NCBI RefSeq assembly: GCF_003096275.1
Contig: NZ_QENQ01000001.1
Coordinates: 946,475 to 1,010,474 of the forward strand
Direction of reading: 5' to 3'
Length of the DNA: 64,000 nucleotides
Source: Sphingomonas pokkalii
GTDB taxonomy: Bacteria; Pseudomonadota; Alphaproteobacteria; Sphingomonadales; Sphingomonadaceae
The translations under genes were made by a program, and so were the position numbers. Numbering within the stretch: position 1 is the first letter of the stretch; each line of letters opens with the position of its first letter. Of the stretch, positions 19,079 to 26,798 are shown piece after piece. The notes beneath the pieces are model-generated. The model did not search any database. It saw only the letters and a program-made list of their open reading frames with translations, and was not told where the DNA came from.

Positions 19079-20554
19079 TCAGGCTTCGATCGTGTAGTTC
19101 AGGAAGTCCGGAATCGGGCCGTTCCAGCCTTCGTCCGGGCCGTCCTCCTGATCGCGACGGCGGCGGCGGTCGTCGCGCACGGGCCGCTCGTCGCGGATCG
19201 GGCGTTCATCCCGGGCCGGCCGTTCATCGCGCGCCGGGCGTGCGCGGCTTTCCTCGCACGGGGCGGGTGCGGGCGTCGCCTCCTCGCGGGCAGAGGGCGC
19301 ACGGCGAGCCCTGGGCTTGGCGGGAGCGGTCTCGGCGGCTGCCTCCTCGCGGCGCGGCTCGGCCTTCTTGGTTTCGCGCTTCCTGCCGCGTTCGCGCTTC
19401 GGTGCCGCTTCTTCTTCGGCGCCGTCGGACGCGACCGGGCTCGGCACGCGGTCGATCTTGTGGCCGGTCAGCTTCTCGATCTCGGCGATGTTCTCGGCAT
19501 CGTCGGGTGCGACCAGCGTGTAGGCGATGCCGGTGGCCCCGCCGCGGCCGGTGCGGCCGATGCGATGGACATAGTCGTCCGGGTGCCAGGGAGCGTCGAA
19601 GTTGAAGACGTGGCTCACGCCCTTCACGTCCAGGCCGCGCGCAGCGACATCGGATGCGACAAGGATGTTCACATCGCCGTTCTTGAACCGGTCCAGTTCG
19701 GCGATGCGTGCCGGCTGGTCCATGTCGCCATGAATTTCCGCCGAGCGGAAGCCATGTTTCTTCAGGCTCTTGTTGAGATCGCGGACCGTCGTCTTGCGGT
19801 TGCAGAAGATGATCGCGGTCGACACCTCGTCCTGGCGCAACAGCGTGCGCAGCACCTGCCGCTTCACATGGGCCGTCGCTGGCACCTGCACGATGCGCTG
19901 GGCGATATTGATGTTCGCCGTGGCGGGGCGCGCCACTTCGATCGTCTTGGGATCGGTAAGGAAACGATCCGCCAGCTTCTTGATCGGCGGCGGCATCGTC
20001 GCGGAGAAGAGCAGCGTCTGCCGGTTCTTGGGCAGCTTGGTGCAGATTTCCTCGATATCGGGGATGAAGCCCATGTCGAGCATCCGATCCGCCTCGTCGA
20101 TCACCAGCAGGCTGCAACCGGTGAGCAGGATCTTGCCGCGGCCATAGAGGTCCATCAGCCGGCCCGGCGTCGCGATCAGCACGTCGACGCCCTTTTCCAG
20201 CGCCTTGACCTGATCCCCCATCTGCACGCCGCCGATCAGCAGCGCCATCGAGAGCTTGTGGTTGAGGCCGTATTTCTCGAAATTCTCGGCAACCTGCGCG
20301 GCCAGCTCGCGCGTCGGCTCCAGGATCAGCGAGCGCGGCATCAGCGCGCGGGTGCGCCCTTCGCCGAGCACATCGATCATCGGCAGCACGAAAGCGGCCG
20401 TCTTGCCGGTACCCGTCTGGGCAATGCCGATCAGATCCTTGCCCATCAGCACCGACGGGATCGCCTGGCGCTGAATTGGAGTCGGCTCGGTATAGCCGGC
20501 ATCGCTGACCGCGCGGAGTAGTTCGTCGGATAGGCCGAGATCGGCAAAGCTCAT
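19079..20554 (-). CDS. DEAD-box ATP-dependent RNA helicase (RhlE-like)
   Basis: 491 residues from the ATG at 20554 (MSFADLGLSDELL); the longer frame is rejected. All helicase motifs are visible: Q motif (YTEPTPIQRQAIP), AQTGTGKT, PTRELA, VIDEADRML, FSATMP, ARGLDVKGVSHVFNFD and HRIGRTGRGG. The roughly 120-residue C-terminal tail is rich in Lys/Arg/Glu/Ala and contains tandem RPARDERPxRDERP units, probably an RNA-binding disordered tail. Likely roles are ribosome assembly or RNA turnover and cold adaptation. Single gene. Confidence 0.95.
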   Translation of the reverse strand: MSFADLGLSDELLRAVSDAGYTEPTPIQRQAIPSVLMGKDLIGIAQTGTGKTAAFVLPMIDVLGEGRTRALMPRSLILEPTRELAAQVAENFEKYGLNHKLSMALLIGGVQMGDQVKALEKGVDVLIATPGRLMDLYGRGKILLTGCSLLVIDEADRMLDMGFIPDIEEICTKLPKNRQTLLFSATMPPPIKKLADRFLTDPKTIEVARPATANINIAQRIVQVPATAHVKRQVLRTLLRQDEVSTAIIFCNRKTTVRDLNKSLKKHGFRSAEIHGDMDQPARIAELDRFKNGDVNILVASDVAARGLDVKGVSHVFNFDAPWHPDDYVHRIGRTGRGGATGIAYTLVAPDDAENIAEIEKLTGHKIDRVPSPVASDGAEEEAAPKRERGRKRETKKAEPRREEAAAETAPAKPRARRAPSAREEATPAPAPCEESRARPARDERPARDERPIRDERPVRDDRRRRRDQEDGPDEGWNGPIPDFLNYTIEA

Positions 20555-20635
20555 GCAAATGTCCGGAAAACGGGCGCGTTTACCGCACCTCAGAGAGGCT
20601 AACGCGCTTGCGGATTCAAGCGCAAAAGTCAAGTC

Positions 20636-21088
20636 TTAGCGTGCGCGTGCCAGGGCTCGAAACGCCTGGACCGGGCAGGAACGGCCCGAGCGCGACCGCA
20701 GCGAGTCGCGCCCCGCGCAGAATTTCTTGTCCGGGCGCGGGCGAAGATAGGCGCCGGAATAGAAGCCGAGCGCTGGGCATTCCGAACCGAGCTTCGCGCG
20801 CAGCAGCGATCCATCATCGAGAATCAGATCGACGCTGTCGGACGCGTTCACCGTAAAGCCTTCGATTCGTTCGATCTTCACGCAATCATTGGCGCGGCGC
20901 TCCACCAGGCGGGATTCGGCCTCCCTGCGGACGATGATCGTCGTCGACGTCACCGTCATGCGCGGCACGTGGATCGAGACATGCTGCTGCAGCATTTCGA
21001 TCGCGGGATCGGCGCGCACGGCCGGCGTCGCCGCGGAAACGGCAAACAGCAAGATAAGACCGGTGGCGGCGAACGGCAGGCTGGGCAT
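20636..21088 (-). CDS. Hypothetical secreted protein
   Basis: 150 residues with a signal peptide (MPSLPFAATGLILLFAVSAATPAVRA). The mature part has three cysteines (NDC, SEC, KFC), then a basic C-terminus with a fourth (SGRSCPVQ). No family is recognised. A central segment VKIERIEGFTVNASDSVDLILDDGSLLRAKL looks like a small beta-rich domain. It has the style of sphingomonad periplasmic proteins of unknown function. It lies 81 bases upstream of the DEAD-box gene on the same strand and may share its transcript. Confidence 0.65.
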   Translation of the reverse strand: MPSLPFAATGLILLFAVSAATPAVRADPAIEMLQQHVSIHVPRMTVTSTTIIVRREAESRLVERRANDCVKIERIEGFTVNASDSVDLILDDGSLLRAKLGSECPALGFYSGAYLRPRPDKKFCAGRDSLRSRSGRSCPVQAFRALARAR

Positions 21089-21163
21089 AACGACGTTAAA
21101 GGCTAGGCACTCGGGCTTGAACAGTGGATGAACTGCCGCAGCTCATGCTATCGCGCAATGGTG

Positions 21164-22612
21164 ATGACACCCGAGCAGAAGCGCATCGTCGAGTTCGCCG
21201 CCGAACAATTCGGCCCGAAGACGGTCACCACCGACCCGTCCGATATCGAACCCTGGCTCACCGATTGGCGACGCCGCTATCGTGGCGCGGCGCCGGCGAT
21301 CCTGTCCCCCGCCTCCACCGAAGCGGTAAGCGCGCTGGTGGCGCTGGCGAACGACCTGGGAGTGGCACTGGTGCCGCAGGGCGGGAATAGCGGGATGGTG
21401 GGCGGCGCGGTGCCGCCCGTCGACGGATCGGCGCTGCTGCTTTCCACCCGCCGCATGAACCGGATTCGATCGATCAGCCCCGAGGCCAATTTGGCGATCG
21501 CCGAAGCCGGCGTGATCCTGGCCACGTTCCGCGACGCCGCCGAAGCCGCCGGGCGGCGTTTCCCGCTCGATCTGGGCGCGCGCGGCAGTGCCACGATCGG
21601 CGGGCTGGTTTCCACCAACGCCGGCGGCGTGCAGGTGCTGCGCTTCGGCACGATGCGGGCGCTGGTCGCCGGCATCGAAGCGGTGCTGCCCGACGGATCG
21701 GTGCATGACGGCCTGTCGGCGCTGAAGAAGGACAATCGCGGCTACGATCTTACCCAGCTGCTGATCGGCGCCGAAGGTACGCTGGGCATCGTTACCGCGG
21801 CGACGCTGCGGCTGGTGCCCGCAGCGGCGGCGCGCGCGGTCGCCTGGATCGGCCTGGACAGCCCGGCCAAGGCGCTGACGCTGCTGCGCCGGCTGCAAGC
21901 GGCGACCGACATGATCGAAAGCTTCGAGATCATGCCCGACGACACCGTGGCGCTGGTGCTGGAGCATGTGCCGGGCACCCGGCTGCCGCTTTCGGGCCGC
22001 CACCGCTGGCATGTGCTGGTGGAGGCGGTGTCGAGTGACGTCGCTGCCGAAGCTCCCTCGGCGGTTCTGGAGCGGCTGCTCGCCGACGCCTTCGCTGCCG
22101 ATCTCGCCCAGGATGCCGTGCTTGCCGCAAGCGAGGCGCAGGCAGAGGCCTTCTGGCGCATCCGCCATTCGATCTCCGAGGCCGAGCGGGCGGCGGGGCC
22201 AGCGGTGCAGCACGATATTTCGGTGCCGGTGGACGACATGCCCCGCTTCATGGTGGAAGGCGGCGCCGAGGCCGAGGCGCGCTTTCCGGGCACCCATGCG
22301 ATCGCCTATGGCCATCTTGGCGACGGCAATGTCCATTTCCATGTCCGCGCACCGCAGGGTGCCGATCACGATCGCTGGTATGCCGAGGACGGCCCGCGCA
22401 TCACGCGGCTGGTGCACGACATGGTAGTGGCCGCCGGCGGATCGATTTCGGCCGAGCACGGCATCGGCCAGATGAAGCGCGATGAACTCGCGCGGCTTTC
22501 GCCCCCGGCCCGCATCGCGGCGTTGCGGGCGATCAAGACGGCGCTGGATCCCCGCCATATTCTGAATCCCGGAAAGCTTGTCGCGCTTGCGCCGGAAACG
22601 GGCAGGACATAG
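21164..22612 (+). CDS. FAD-binding oxidoreductase (D-2-hydroxyglutarate / D-lactate dehydrogenase type)
   Basis: About 482 residues. The start is uncertain: in-frame ATGs lie at 21128, 21158 and 21164, and the last gives the family-like start MTPEQKRIVEFAAEQFG. It has an N-terminal PCMH/FAD_binding_4 domain with PQGGNSGMVGGAVP and RGSATIGGLVSTNAGG, then a FAD-oxidase C-terminal domain with YGHLGDGNVHFHV and the signature AEHGIGQMKRDEL. Such enzymes oxidise D-2-hydroxy acids, passing electrons to the respiratory chain or an electron-transfer flavoprotein. The substrate is not fixed by sequence alone. Confidence 0.88.
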   Translation: MTPEQKRIVEFAAEQFGPKTVTTDPSDIEPWLTDWRRRYRGAAPAILSPASTEAVSALVALANDLGVALVPQGGNSGMVGGAVPPVDGSALLLSTRRMNRIRSISPEANLAIAEAGVILATFRDAAEAAGRRFPLDLGARGSATIGGLVSTNAGGVQVLRFGTMRALVAGIEAVLPDGSVHDGLSALKKDNRGYDLTQLLIGAEGTLGIVTAATLRLVPAAAARAVAWIGLDSPAKALTLLRRLQAATDMIESFEIMPDDTVALVLEHVPGTRLPLSGRHRWHVLVEAVSSDVAAEAPSAVLERLLADAFAADLAQDAVLAASEAQAEAFWRIRHSISEAERAAGPAVQHDISVPVDDMPRFMVEGGAEAEARFPGTHAIAYGHLGDGNVHFHVRAPQGADHDRWYAEDGPRITRLVHDMVVAAGGSISAEHGIGQMKRDELARLSPPARIAALRAIKTALDPRHILNPGKLVALAPETGRT

Positions 22613-22669
22613 ACCGCCGAACCGTTGAAACCAGCGTTCGACGCAAATCTACGCCGTCAGGAGATCATC

Positions 22670-23440
22670 ATGGCCAGCGCGCCGCAATCGCTTCCCTTGT
22701 TCTACAATCAGATCGAGCCGCTCTCGAGCCAGGTCCATGCCGATTTCCGCACGCGTTCGACCGACCGTGCCGCTTTTCTTGCCGGCCAGCACGCGGTGCC
22801 GGTGACGGTCGAGGAATTCCCGCTGGTGCAGCGTTTCATGCCGATCGTCTTTTCGGTGGGCGAGGATCCGGTCCCGTTGGCGCTGATGGGCCTGAATGAA
22901 GGCGTGAACACCTTCTTCGACGGCGAAGGCAAGCTCGTCGATCCGAATTTCTACGTGCCGGCCTATATCCGCCGCTACCCGTTCCTGCTGGCGCGCCTGC
23001 GCCCGGATAGCGACGAACTGTCGCTCTGCTTCGATCCGACCTCCGATGTCGTCGGCAATTTCGAGGAAGGCGAGGCGCTGTTCGAGAATGGCGAGCCGAG
23101 CGAAATCACCAAGAACATCCTGCAGTTCAACGAGCAGTTCGAGCAGGCCGGCGCCCGTACCAGCCAGTTCATGCGCGAGCTGAAGGATCTGGGCCTGCTG
23201 ATGGACGGCGAAGTATCGATCCAGCCCGAGGGCGCGGGTCAGCCCTTCCTCTATCGCGGCTTCATGATGGTGGACGAGGCCAAGCTGAACGAGATGCGCG
23301 GCGATCAGCTGCGCAAGATCGTTCAGAACGGCATGTTGCCGCTGATCTATGCCCATCTCTTCTCGCTGGGCCAGATGCGCGAGCTGTTCGCGCGGCAGAT
23401 GCGGTCGGGCTGGCAGCCGGAAGTGCAGCTGGTCGGTTGA
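22670..23440 (+). CDS. SapC family protein
   Basis: 256 residues; the ATG at 22670 has an AGGAG ribosome site 7 bases upstream. SapC-family features are PLFYNQIEPLSSQVHADFR at the start, the mid-section FPLVQRFMPIVFS and GLNEGVNTFFDGEGKL, and EGEALFENGEPSEITKNILQFNEQF. SapC was first linked to S-layer function in Campylobacter, but in alphaproteobacteria the role is unproven and the protein is probably cytosolic since no signal peptide is present. It is followed by a clear terminator. Confidence 0.88.
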   Translation: MASAPQSLPLFYNQIEPLSSQVHADFRTRSTDRAAFLAGQHAVPVTVEEFPLVQRFMPIVFSVGEDPVPLALMGLNEGVNTFFDGEGKLVDPNFYVPAYIRRYPFLLARLRPDSDELSLCFDPTSDVVGNFEEGEALFENGEPSEITKNILQFNEQFEQAGARTSQFMRELKDLGLLMDGEVSIQPEGAGQPFLYRGFMMVDEAKLNEMRGDQLRKIVQNGMLPLIYAHLFSLGQMRELFARQMRSGWQPEVQLVG

Positions 23441-23470
23441 GCCGTCGCCGCCGCGGCGGCAGAGAAGCGA

Positions 23471-23503
23471 GGGCCTGCCGATGCGGATCGGCGGGCCCTT
23501 TTT
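23471..23503 (+). terminator. Rho-independent terminator of the SapC gene
   Basis: Twelve-pair stem (GGGCCTGCCGAT against ATCGGCGGGCCC, one G-U pair) with a short loop, followed by TTTTT at 23499-23503; 30 bases after the SapC stop. Confidence 0.85.
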
Positions 23504-23580
23504 CGTTGGTCGCCGACCAGCGGAGGAATAGTTGCGGCGAGCGCCCTTGAAGTCGGTTGCGTGCCCTCTATATGTTTCTT

Positions 23581-23687
23581 GTGCGGCTTCGTGTCCCCCC
23601 TTTCGCGAGGTCGTACGACGCGCCTCCGGGCGTGTCTCCTCCCTGAACCTTGGCCACCTCGTGGGAAACCGCGAGGTGGTTTTTTTA
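23581..23687 (+). ncRNA. Candidate small RNA with CU-rich anti-Shine-Dalgarno-like segment
   Basis: About 107 bases lying between the terminator of SapC and a second terminator, with its own promoter-like sequence: TTGAAG (23547-23552), a 16-base spacer, then TATATG (23569-23574). The terminator has the stem CCACCTCG/CGAGGTGG (23654-23679) and a run of eight T (23680-23687). Upstream of it lie the unpaired segment CTCCTCCC (23636-23643), a small hairpin ACGCGCC/GGGCGT, and a C-run (23595-23600). CU-rich single strands of this kind are known in alphaproteobacterial small RNAs. No good protein frame with a ribosome site is seen inside. The RNA itself is inferred. Confidence 0.5.
23654..23687 (+). 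terminator. Rho-independent terminator of the candidate small RNA
   Basis: Perfect 8-bp stem, loop TGGGAAACCG, and eight consecutive T. There is no matching T-run on the minus strand, so it serves a plus-strand transcript that starts downstream of the SapC terminator. Confidence 0.85.
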
Positions 23688-23704
23688 TGGAGCGATGCTC
23701 GCCG

Positions 23705-24550
23705 TCACTCCGCCGCGAGTGCGCGGGGCAGGGCCTCTTCGGTGACGGCATCGATGATCGCGCGGAGCAGGGCCGTCGTCATTGCCACCCCTGCGCCGGG
23801 CCCGTCGAACCCGGCATCGAGATAAAGCGCGCGATCGAATTCGAGCTGCAGCGCGTGAATGCCGCCACGCGGGCTGCTGTGCCGTTCCAGGATATGGCCG
23901 CCAGCATAGGGCACGTTGGCTGCCACCGCGACACCGTGCCGCCGCGCGACGCCCGCGACGCAGGACGCGAACCGAGCGGCCGCGGCCCGCCCGAAACGAT
24001 CGCCGACCACCAGTTGCGGCACGGCGCCGAAGCTTCCCAATGGCGGCATGGAATGGATGTCCAGCAGCACCGCGATCCCGAAGCGCTGATGGGCCGCCGC
24101 CAGCGCCTGGGCGAGCGCCGCGTGATAGGGGCGGTGATCCTGCTCGATTCGCGCGACGATTTCGGCATCGGAGAATCGCCGCGACCAGAGCTGTCCCAGG
24201 GTTCCCACCCGCCGCGGCACGATCCCCAAGCCGCTGCGCAGCTTCGCCGATGGCGGCCGGCCGATGCGCTGCGCACCATCATCGATCATCGGATCGCGTT
24301 CCTGCTCGGAGCGATTGAGATCGATCCAGGCCCGCGCGCGGCTGGCGACGAACAGCGTCTCCTCTCGCCGTGCATGCAGCGCCAGCAGATCGACATGGCG
24401 ATCCTCCAGTGCGCGCAGGGCGGGCAGCGGCACGCGCAGCGCCGCCGCCAGTGCTGGCGGATATTCGCGGCCGGCATGAGGCGCGGAGAGCACCACGGGG
24501 CTTTCCGGCGGCAGCGGGCCGTGCCGCTCGAAGCTGGGCGGGCTGTTCAC
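23705..24550 (-). CDS. N-formylglutamate amidohydrolase family protein
   Basis: About 281 residues from a GTG at 24550 (MNSPPSFERHGPLPPESPVVLSAPHAGREYP). No ATG fits the expected start and the frame stays open further upstream, so the start is tentative. Family marks are LSAPHAGREYP, DRHVDLL, RAWIDLNRSEQERDP, LLDIHSMPPLG and LEFDRALYL, which are the HutG/FGase metal-site regions. The enzyme hydrolyses N-formyl amino acids, classically the last step of one histidine degradation route; no other hut genes are nearby, so that link is not supported here. Confidence 0.82.
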   Translation of the reverse strand: MNSPPSFERHGPLPPESPVVLSAPHAGREYPPALAAALRVPLPALRALEDRHVDLLALHARREETLFVASRARAWIDLNRSEQERDPMIDDGAQRIGRPPSAKLRSGLGIVPRRVGTLGQLWSRRFSDAEIVARIEQDHRPYHAALAQALAAAHQRFGIAVLLDIHSMPPLGSFGAVPQLVVGDRFGRAAAARFASCVAGVARRHGVAVAANVPYAGGHILERHSSPRGGIHALQLEFDRALYLDAGFDGPGAGVAMTTALLRAIIDAVTEEALPRALAAE

Positions 24551-24661
24551 ACCCGGTACTCTAGAAGCGCGGCCAGGGATCGGCAACGGTGTGCCATCCC
24601 GCTGGAATTTCTTAAGGGGTTTGCGCATAAGGGCGGGCCGTCGATACGCATTGGGGAAATG

Positions 24662-25036
24662 ATGATCCGGATTCTGCTGGCCGAGGACGACCGTGTCATG
24701 CGTGAATACCTCACCCGAGCGCTGGAGCGTGCGGGCTATGCCGTCAGTCCGGTCGATCGCGGCACTGCGGCGATCCCGCTGCTCGAGACCGAGCGATTCG
24801 ACCTGCTGCTGACCGATATCGTGATGCCGGAGATGGACGGCATCGAACTCGCCCAGCGCGCCAGTGAGATGGCGCCGGAAATGCGGGTGATGTTCATCAC
24901 CGGCTTCGCCGCGGTGACGCTGCGGGCGGGCCAGCAGGTGCCGCAGGCACGGGTTCTTTCCAAGCCCTTCCACCTGCGCGACCTGGTGTTGGAAGTCGAC
25001 CGCATGTTTGAATCGGAGAATGTCGGCCGGAACTGA
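24662..25036 (+). CDS. cpdR: CpdR-type single-domain response regulator
   Basis: 124 residues, receiver domain only. D9/D10, phosphoacceptor D52 (LLLTDIVMPEMDG) and K101 (VLSKPFHLRDLVLEV) are all present. The overall sequence, including ALERAGYAV and MRVMFITGFAAV, matches CpdR. In Caulobacter CpdR, when unphosphorylated, localises and primes the ClpXP protease at the cell pole, and the CckA-ChpT phosphorelay inactivates it. Two adjacent ATGs exist (24659, 24662); the second is better spaced from GGGGA. Single gene. Confidence 0.88.
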   Translation: MIRILLAEDDRVMREYLTRALERAGYAVSPVDRGTAAIPLLETERFDLLLTDIVMPEMDGIELAQRASEMAPEMRVMFITGFAAVTLRAGQQVPQARVLSKPFHLRDLVLEVDRMFESENVGRN

Positions 25037-25045
25037 AATAGGCGC

Positions 25046-25074
25046 TTGCGCGCGGGGATAAGCCTCGCTAAAGG
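25046..25074 (+). promoter_or_regulatory. Promoter of tRNA-Val
   Basis: TTGCGC (25046-25051), a 17-base spacer, then TAAAGG (25069-25074), 17 bases before the tRNA. Same -35 and spacing as the tRNA-Arg promoter. Confidence 0.5.
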
Positions 25075-25091
25075 CGCGCTTCCCGAGTTTC

Positions 25092-25166
25092 GGGCGCGTA
25101 GCTCAGTGGTAGAGCACTGTGTTGACATCGCAGGGGTCGCAAGTTCAATCCTTGCCGCGCCCACCA
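25092..25166 (+). tRNA. tRNA-Val (anticodon GAC)
   Basis: 75 bases with encoded CCA. Acceptor arms are GGGCGCG and CGCGCCC, discriminator A, anticodon loop TTGACAT with GAC, and T-loop TTCAATC. All arms fold. Confidence 0.96.
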
Positions 25167-25174
25167 TTTAAGAA

Positions 25175-25205
25175 GCCCGTCGGCGACTGCGCCGGCGGGC
25201 TTTTT
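25175..25205 (+). terminator. Rho-independent terminator of tRNA-Val
   Basis: Stem GCCCGTCGGC/GCCGGCGGGC (one G-U pair), followed by TTTTT; begins 9 bases after the tRNA. Confidence 0.85.
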
Positions 25206-25368
25206 CGTGCCTGAAGCGCCAAAGGATTTTTTCTGCGTTCGAGAAGTGCGGGTTTCGTTCGGCCGTGTCGTCTTAATGGTGTATCCCTTCGTCTGATCCT
25301 TTGGTGAAGTCACGACGAAGATAATTGGAGAATTGCGGGCGGCCCTTACTATCGCCGGTCGAAGATCG

Positions 25369-26574
25369 GTGGCACAGTCGGGGCAGAAGAACGCACGCGG
25401 TGCAGGGGAGTTGCGGTTGCGCCCACAGAATTCTAGCGGACGTATTCGCGTCCTGACGTTCCTCCACAGTTTCGAACCGGGTGGGGTGGAGCGTGTTGCT
25501 TTGCGGCTGGTGCGGCATTGGCGGGCGGCCGGCGTGGATGCGCCCCTGTTCGTCGGCCGGCAGACCGGGCCAATGCGCGAGGAATTCGCCGATATCGCCT
25601 TCGACGTGCCCCGCCAGCCGCGTCGCAGCCAGGCCGGCTGGGAAACCCTGTGGATGATCCTTACGCTGCCGGCGGCGATTCGGCGGTTGCGGCCGGATAT
25701 CCTGTTCGTGGCGGGCTCGACCTATACGATCGTCGCCGTGATGATGCGTCTGCTGCTCGGGCGCCGCTGCCCGCCGATCGTGGTGAAGATCAGCAACGAT
25801 CTTGCCCGGCGAGATCTGCCGGTGATTCCCCGCTTCTTCTGGCGGGCGTGGTTGCGAATTCAGGCGCGCTGCGCGCGTTTCTGGGTGGTGATGGACGAAT
25901 CGATGCTGCCCGAATTGCCGGGCGTGATGGCCCGGCGCAGCCGGGTGGTGCACGATCCGGCGATCGAACTGGATCGCATCGTTACCGCGCCGCGCGTGGC
26001 GGATGGCGGGCCGCGGCGCTTCGTTGCGATCGGGCGGATGGTCGCGCAGAAGCATTTTGCGCTGCTGCTGCGTGCCTTCGCCAAGGCCGTGCGGCCCGGC
26101 GAGACACTGACCATTCTGGGCGACGGGGCGGAACGCACCGCGCTGGAGGCGTTGGCGGGCGAGCTTGGCATCGCCGGCCAGGTGCAGTTTGCCGGGCATG
26201 TGCCGGACGCGGCCGCGCGGCTGGCCGAATTCGACGCGCTGCTGATGTCTTCCCGCTATGAAGGCATTCCGGCGGCGATCATCGAAGCGCTTGCGGCTGG
26301 CCTGGCGGTCGTGACCACCGATTGTGGCCGCGGCGTGCACGGGCTGCTCGGGGAAGGCCGATTCGGCGTGATCGTGCCACAGGACGAAGCGGCGCTGGCA
26401 GCGGCGATCCGTGCGCCGACGCCGATGGCCGACCGGGCCGAGGTCCGCGCGTTCCTGGAGCGGTTCACGATCGATCGATCGGCGCAGCTCTATCTGAACG
26501 TGTTCGCGGAAGCGGCGATCGAACAGCGCGTGGTGCCGCAGACCGCTGAATGGGCGACGCCGCTGGCGCGGTGA
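25369..26574 (+). CDS. Glycosyltransferase, family 4 type
   Basis: About 401 residues from the GTG at 25369; a TTG at 25333 next to GGAG is an alternative start. It is GT-B fold: the N-domain starts RIRVLTFLHSFEPGGVERVALRLVRHW (the glycine-rich acceptor loop) and the C-domain has RFVAIGRMVAQKHFALLLRAF, LTILGDGAE and the nucleotide-sugar motif SSRYEGIPAAIIEALAAG. It likely transfers a sugar to a lipid or polysaccharide carrier at the cytoplasmic face. It stands alone with no polysaccharide cluster around it, so donor and acceptor are unknown. Confidence 0.88.
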   Translation: MAQSGQKNARGAGELRLRPQNSSGRIRVLTFLHSFEPGGVERVALRLVRHWRAAGVDAPLFVGRQTGPMREEFADIAFDVPRQPRRSQAGWETLWMILTLPAAIRRLRPDILFVAGSTYTIVAVMMRLLLGRRCPPIVVKISNDLARRDLPVIPRFFWRAWLRIQARCARFWVVMDESMLPELPGVMARRSRVVHDPAIELDRIVTAPRVADGGPRRFVAIGRMVAQKHFALLLRAFAKAVRPGETLTILGDGAERTALEALAGELGIAGQVQFAGHVPDAAARLAEFDALLMSSRYEGIPAAIIEALAAGLAVVTTDCGRGVHGLLGEGRFGVIVPQDEAALAAAIRAPTPMADRAEVRAFLERFTIDRSAQLYLNVFAEAAIEQRVVPQTAEWATPLAR

Positions 26575-26689
26575 GGATAGGCTGGGGCCAGCCGCACGCT
26601 GCCCCCGAGCGGCACGGATTCGACGCGTTGGCGCGACGCCCACCTGCACAACCATGATTTTGGCGTGCCGCAGGCGGCGTCGCGAGCAC

Positions 26690-26717
26690 CATCCTCCCCT
26701 GGGGGGCGGGGAGGATG
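26690..26717. repeat. Perfect palindromic hairpin
   Basis: CATCCTCCCC (26690-26699), an 8-base loop, then GGGGAGGATG (26708-26717). There is no T-run, so it is probably an intergenic palindromic repeat rather than a terminator. It is related in style to the C/G-rich palindromes at 33127, 39055, 39483 and 39541. Confidence 0.55.
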
Positions 26718-26798
26718 ATGAAGCCTTCGAGGCCTTTTGAGAACTCGGTCGGGTCGGGCTGCCGTGTTCTTTCCGCCGCCGAGTTCCCAACTGGTCTC

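Noticed and set aside
23561..24658. Possible N-terminal extension of the CpdR gene, frame open from 23561
   Set aside because: The extension crosses a terminator and the opposite-strand amidohydrolase; CpdR proteins are about 120 residues and the start at 24662 fits.
26690..26717. Terminator of the glycosyltransferase or dehydratase gene
   Set aside because: Perfect hairpin but no T-run on either strand; listed as a repeat instead.
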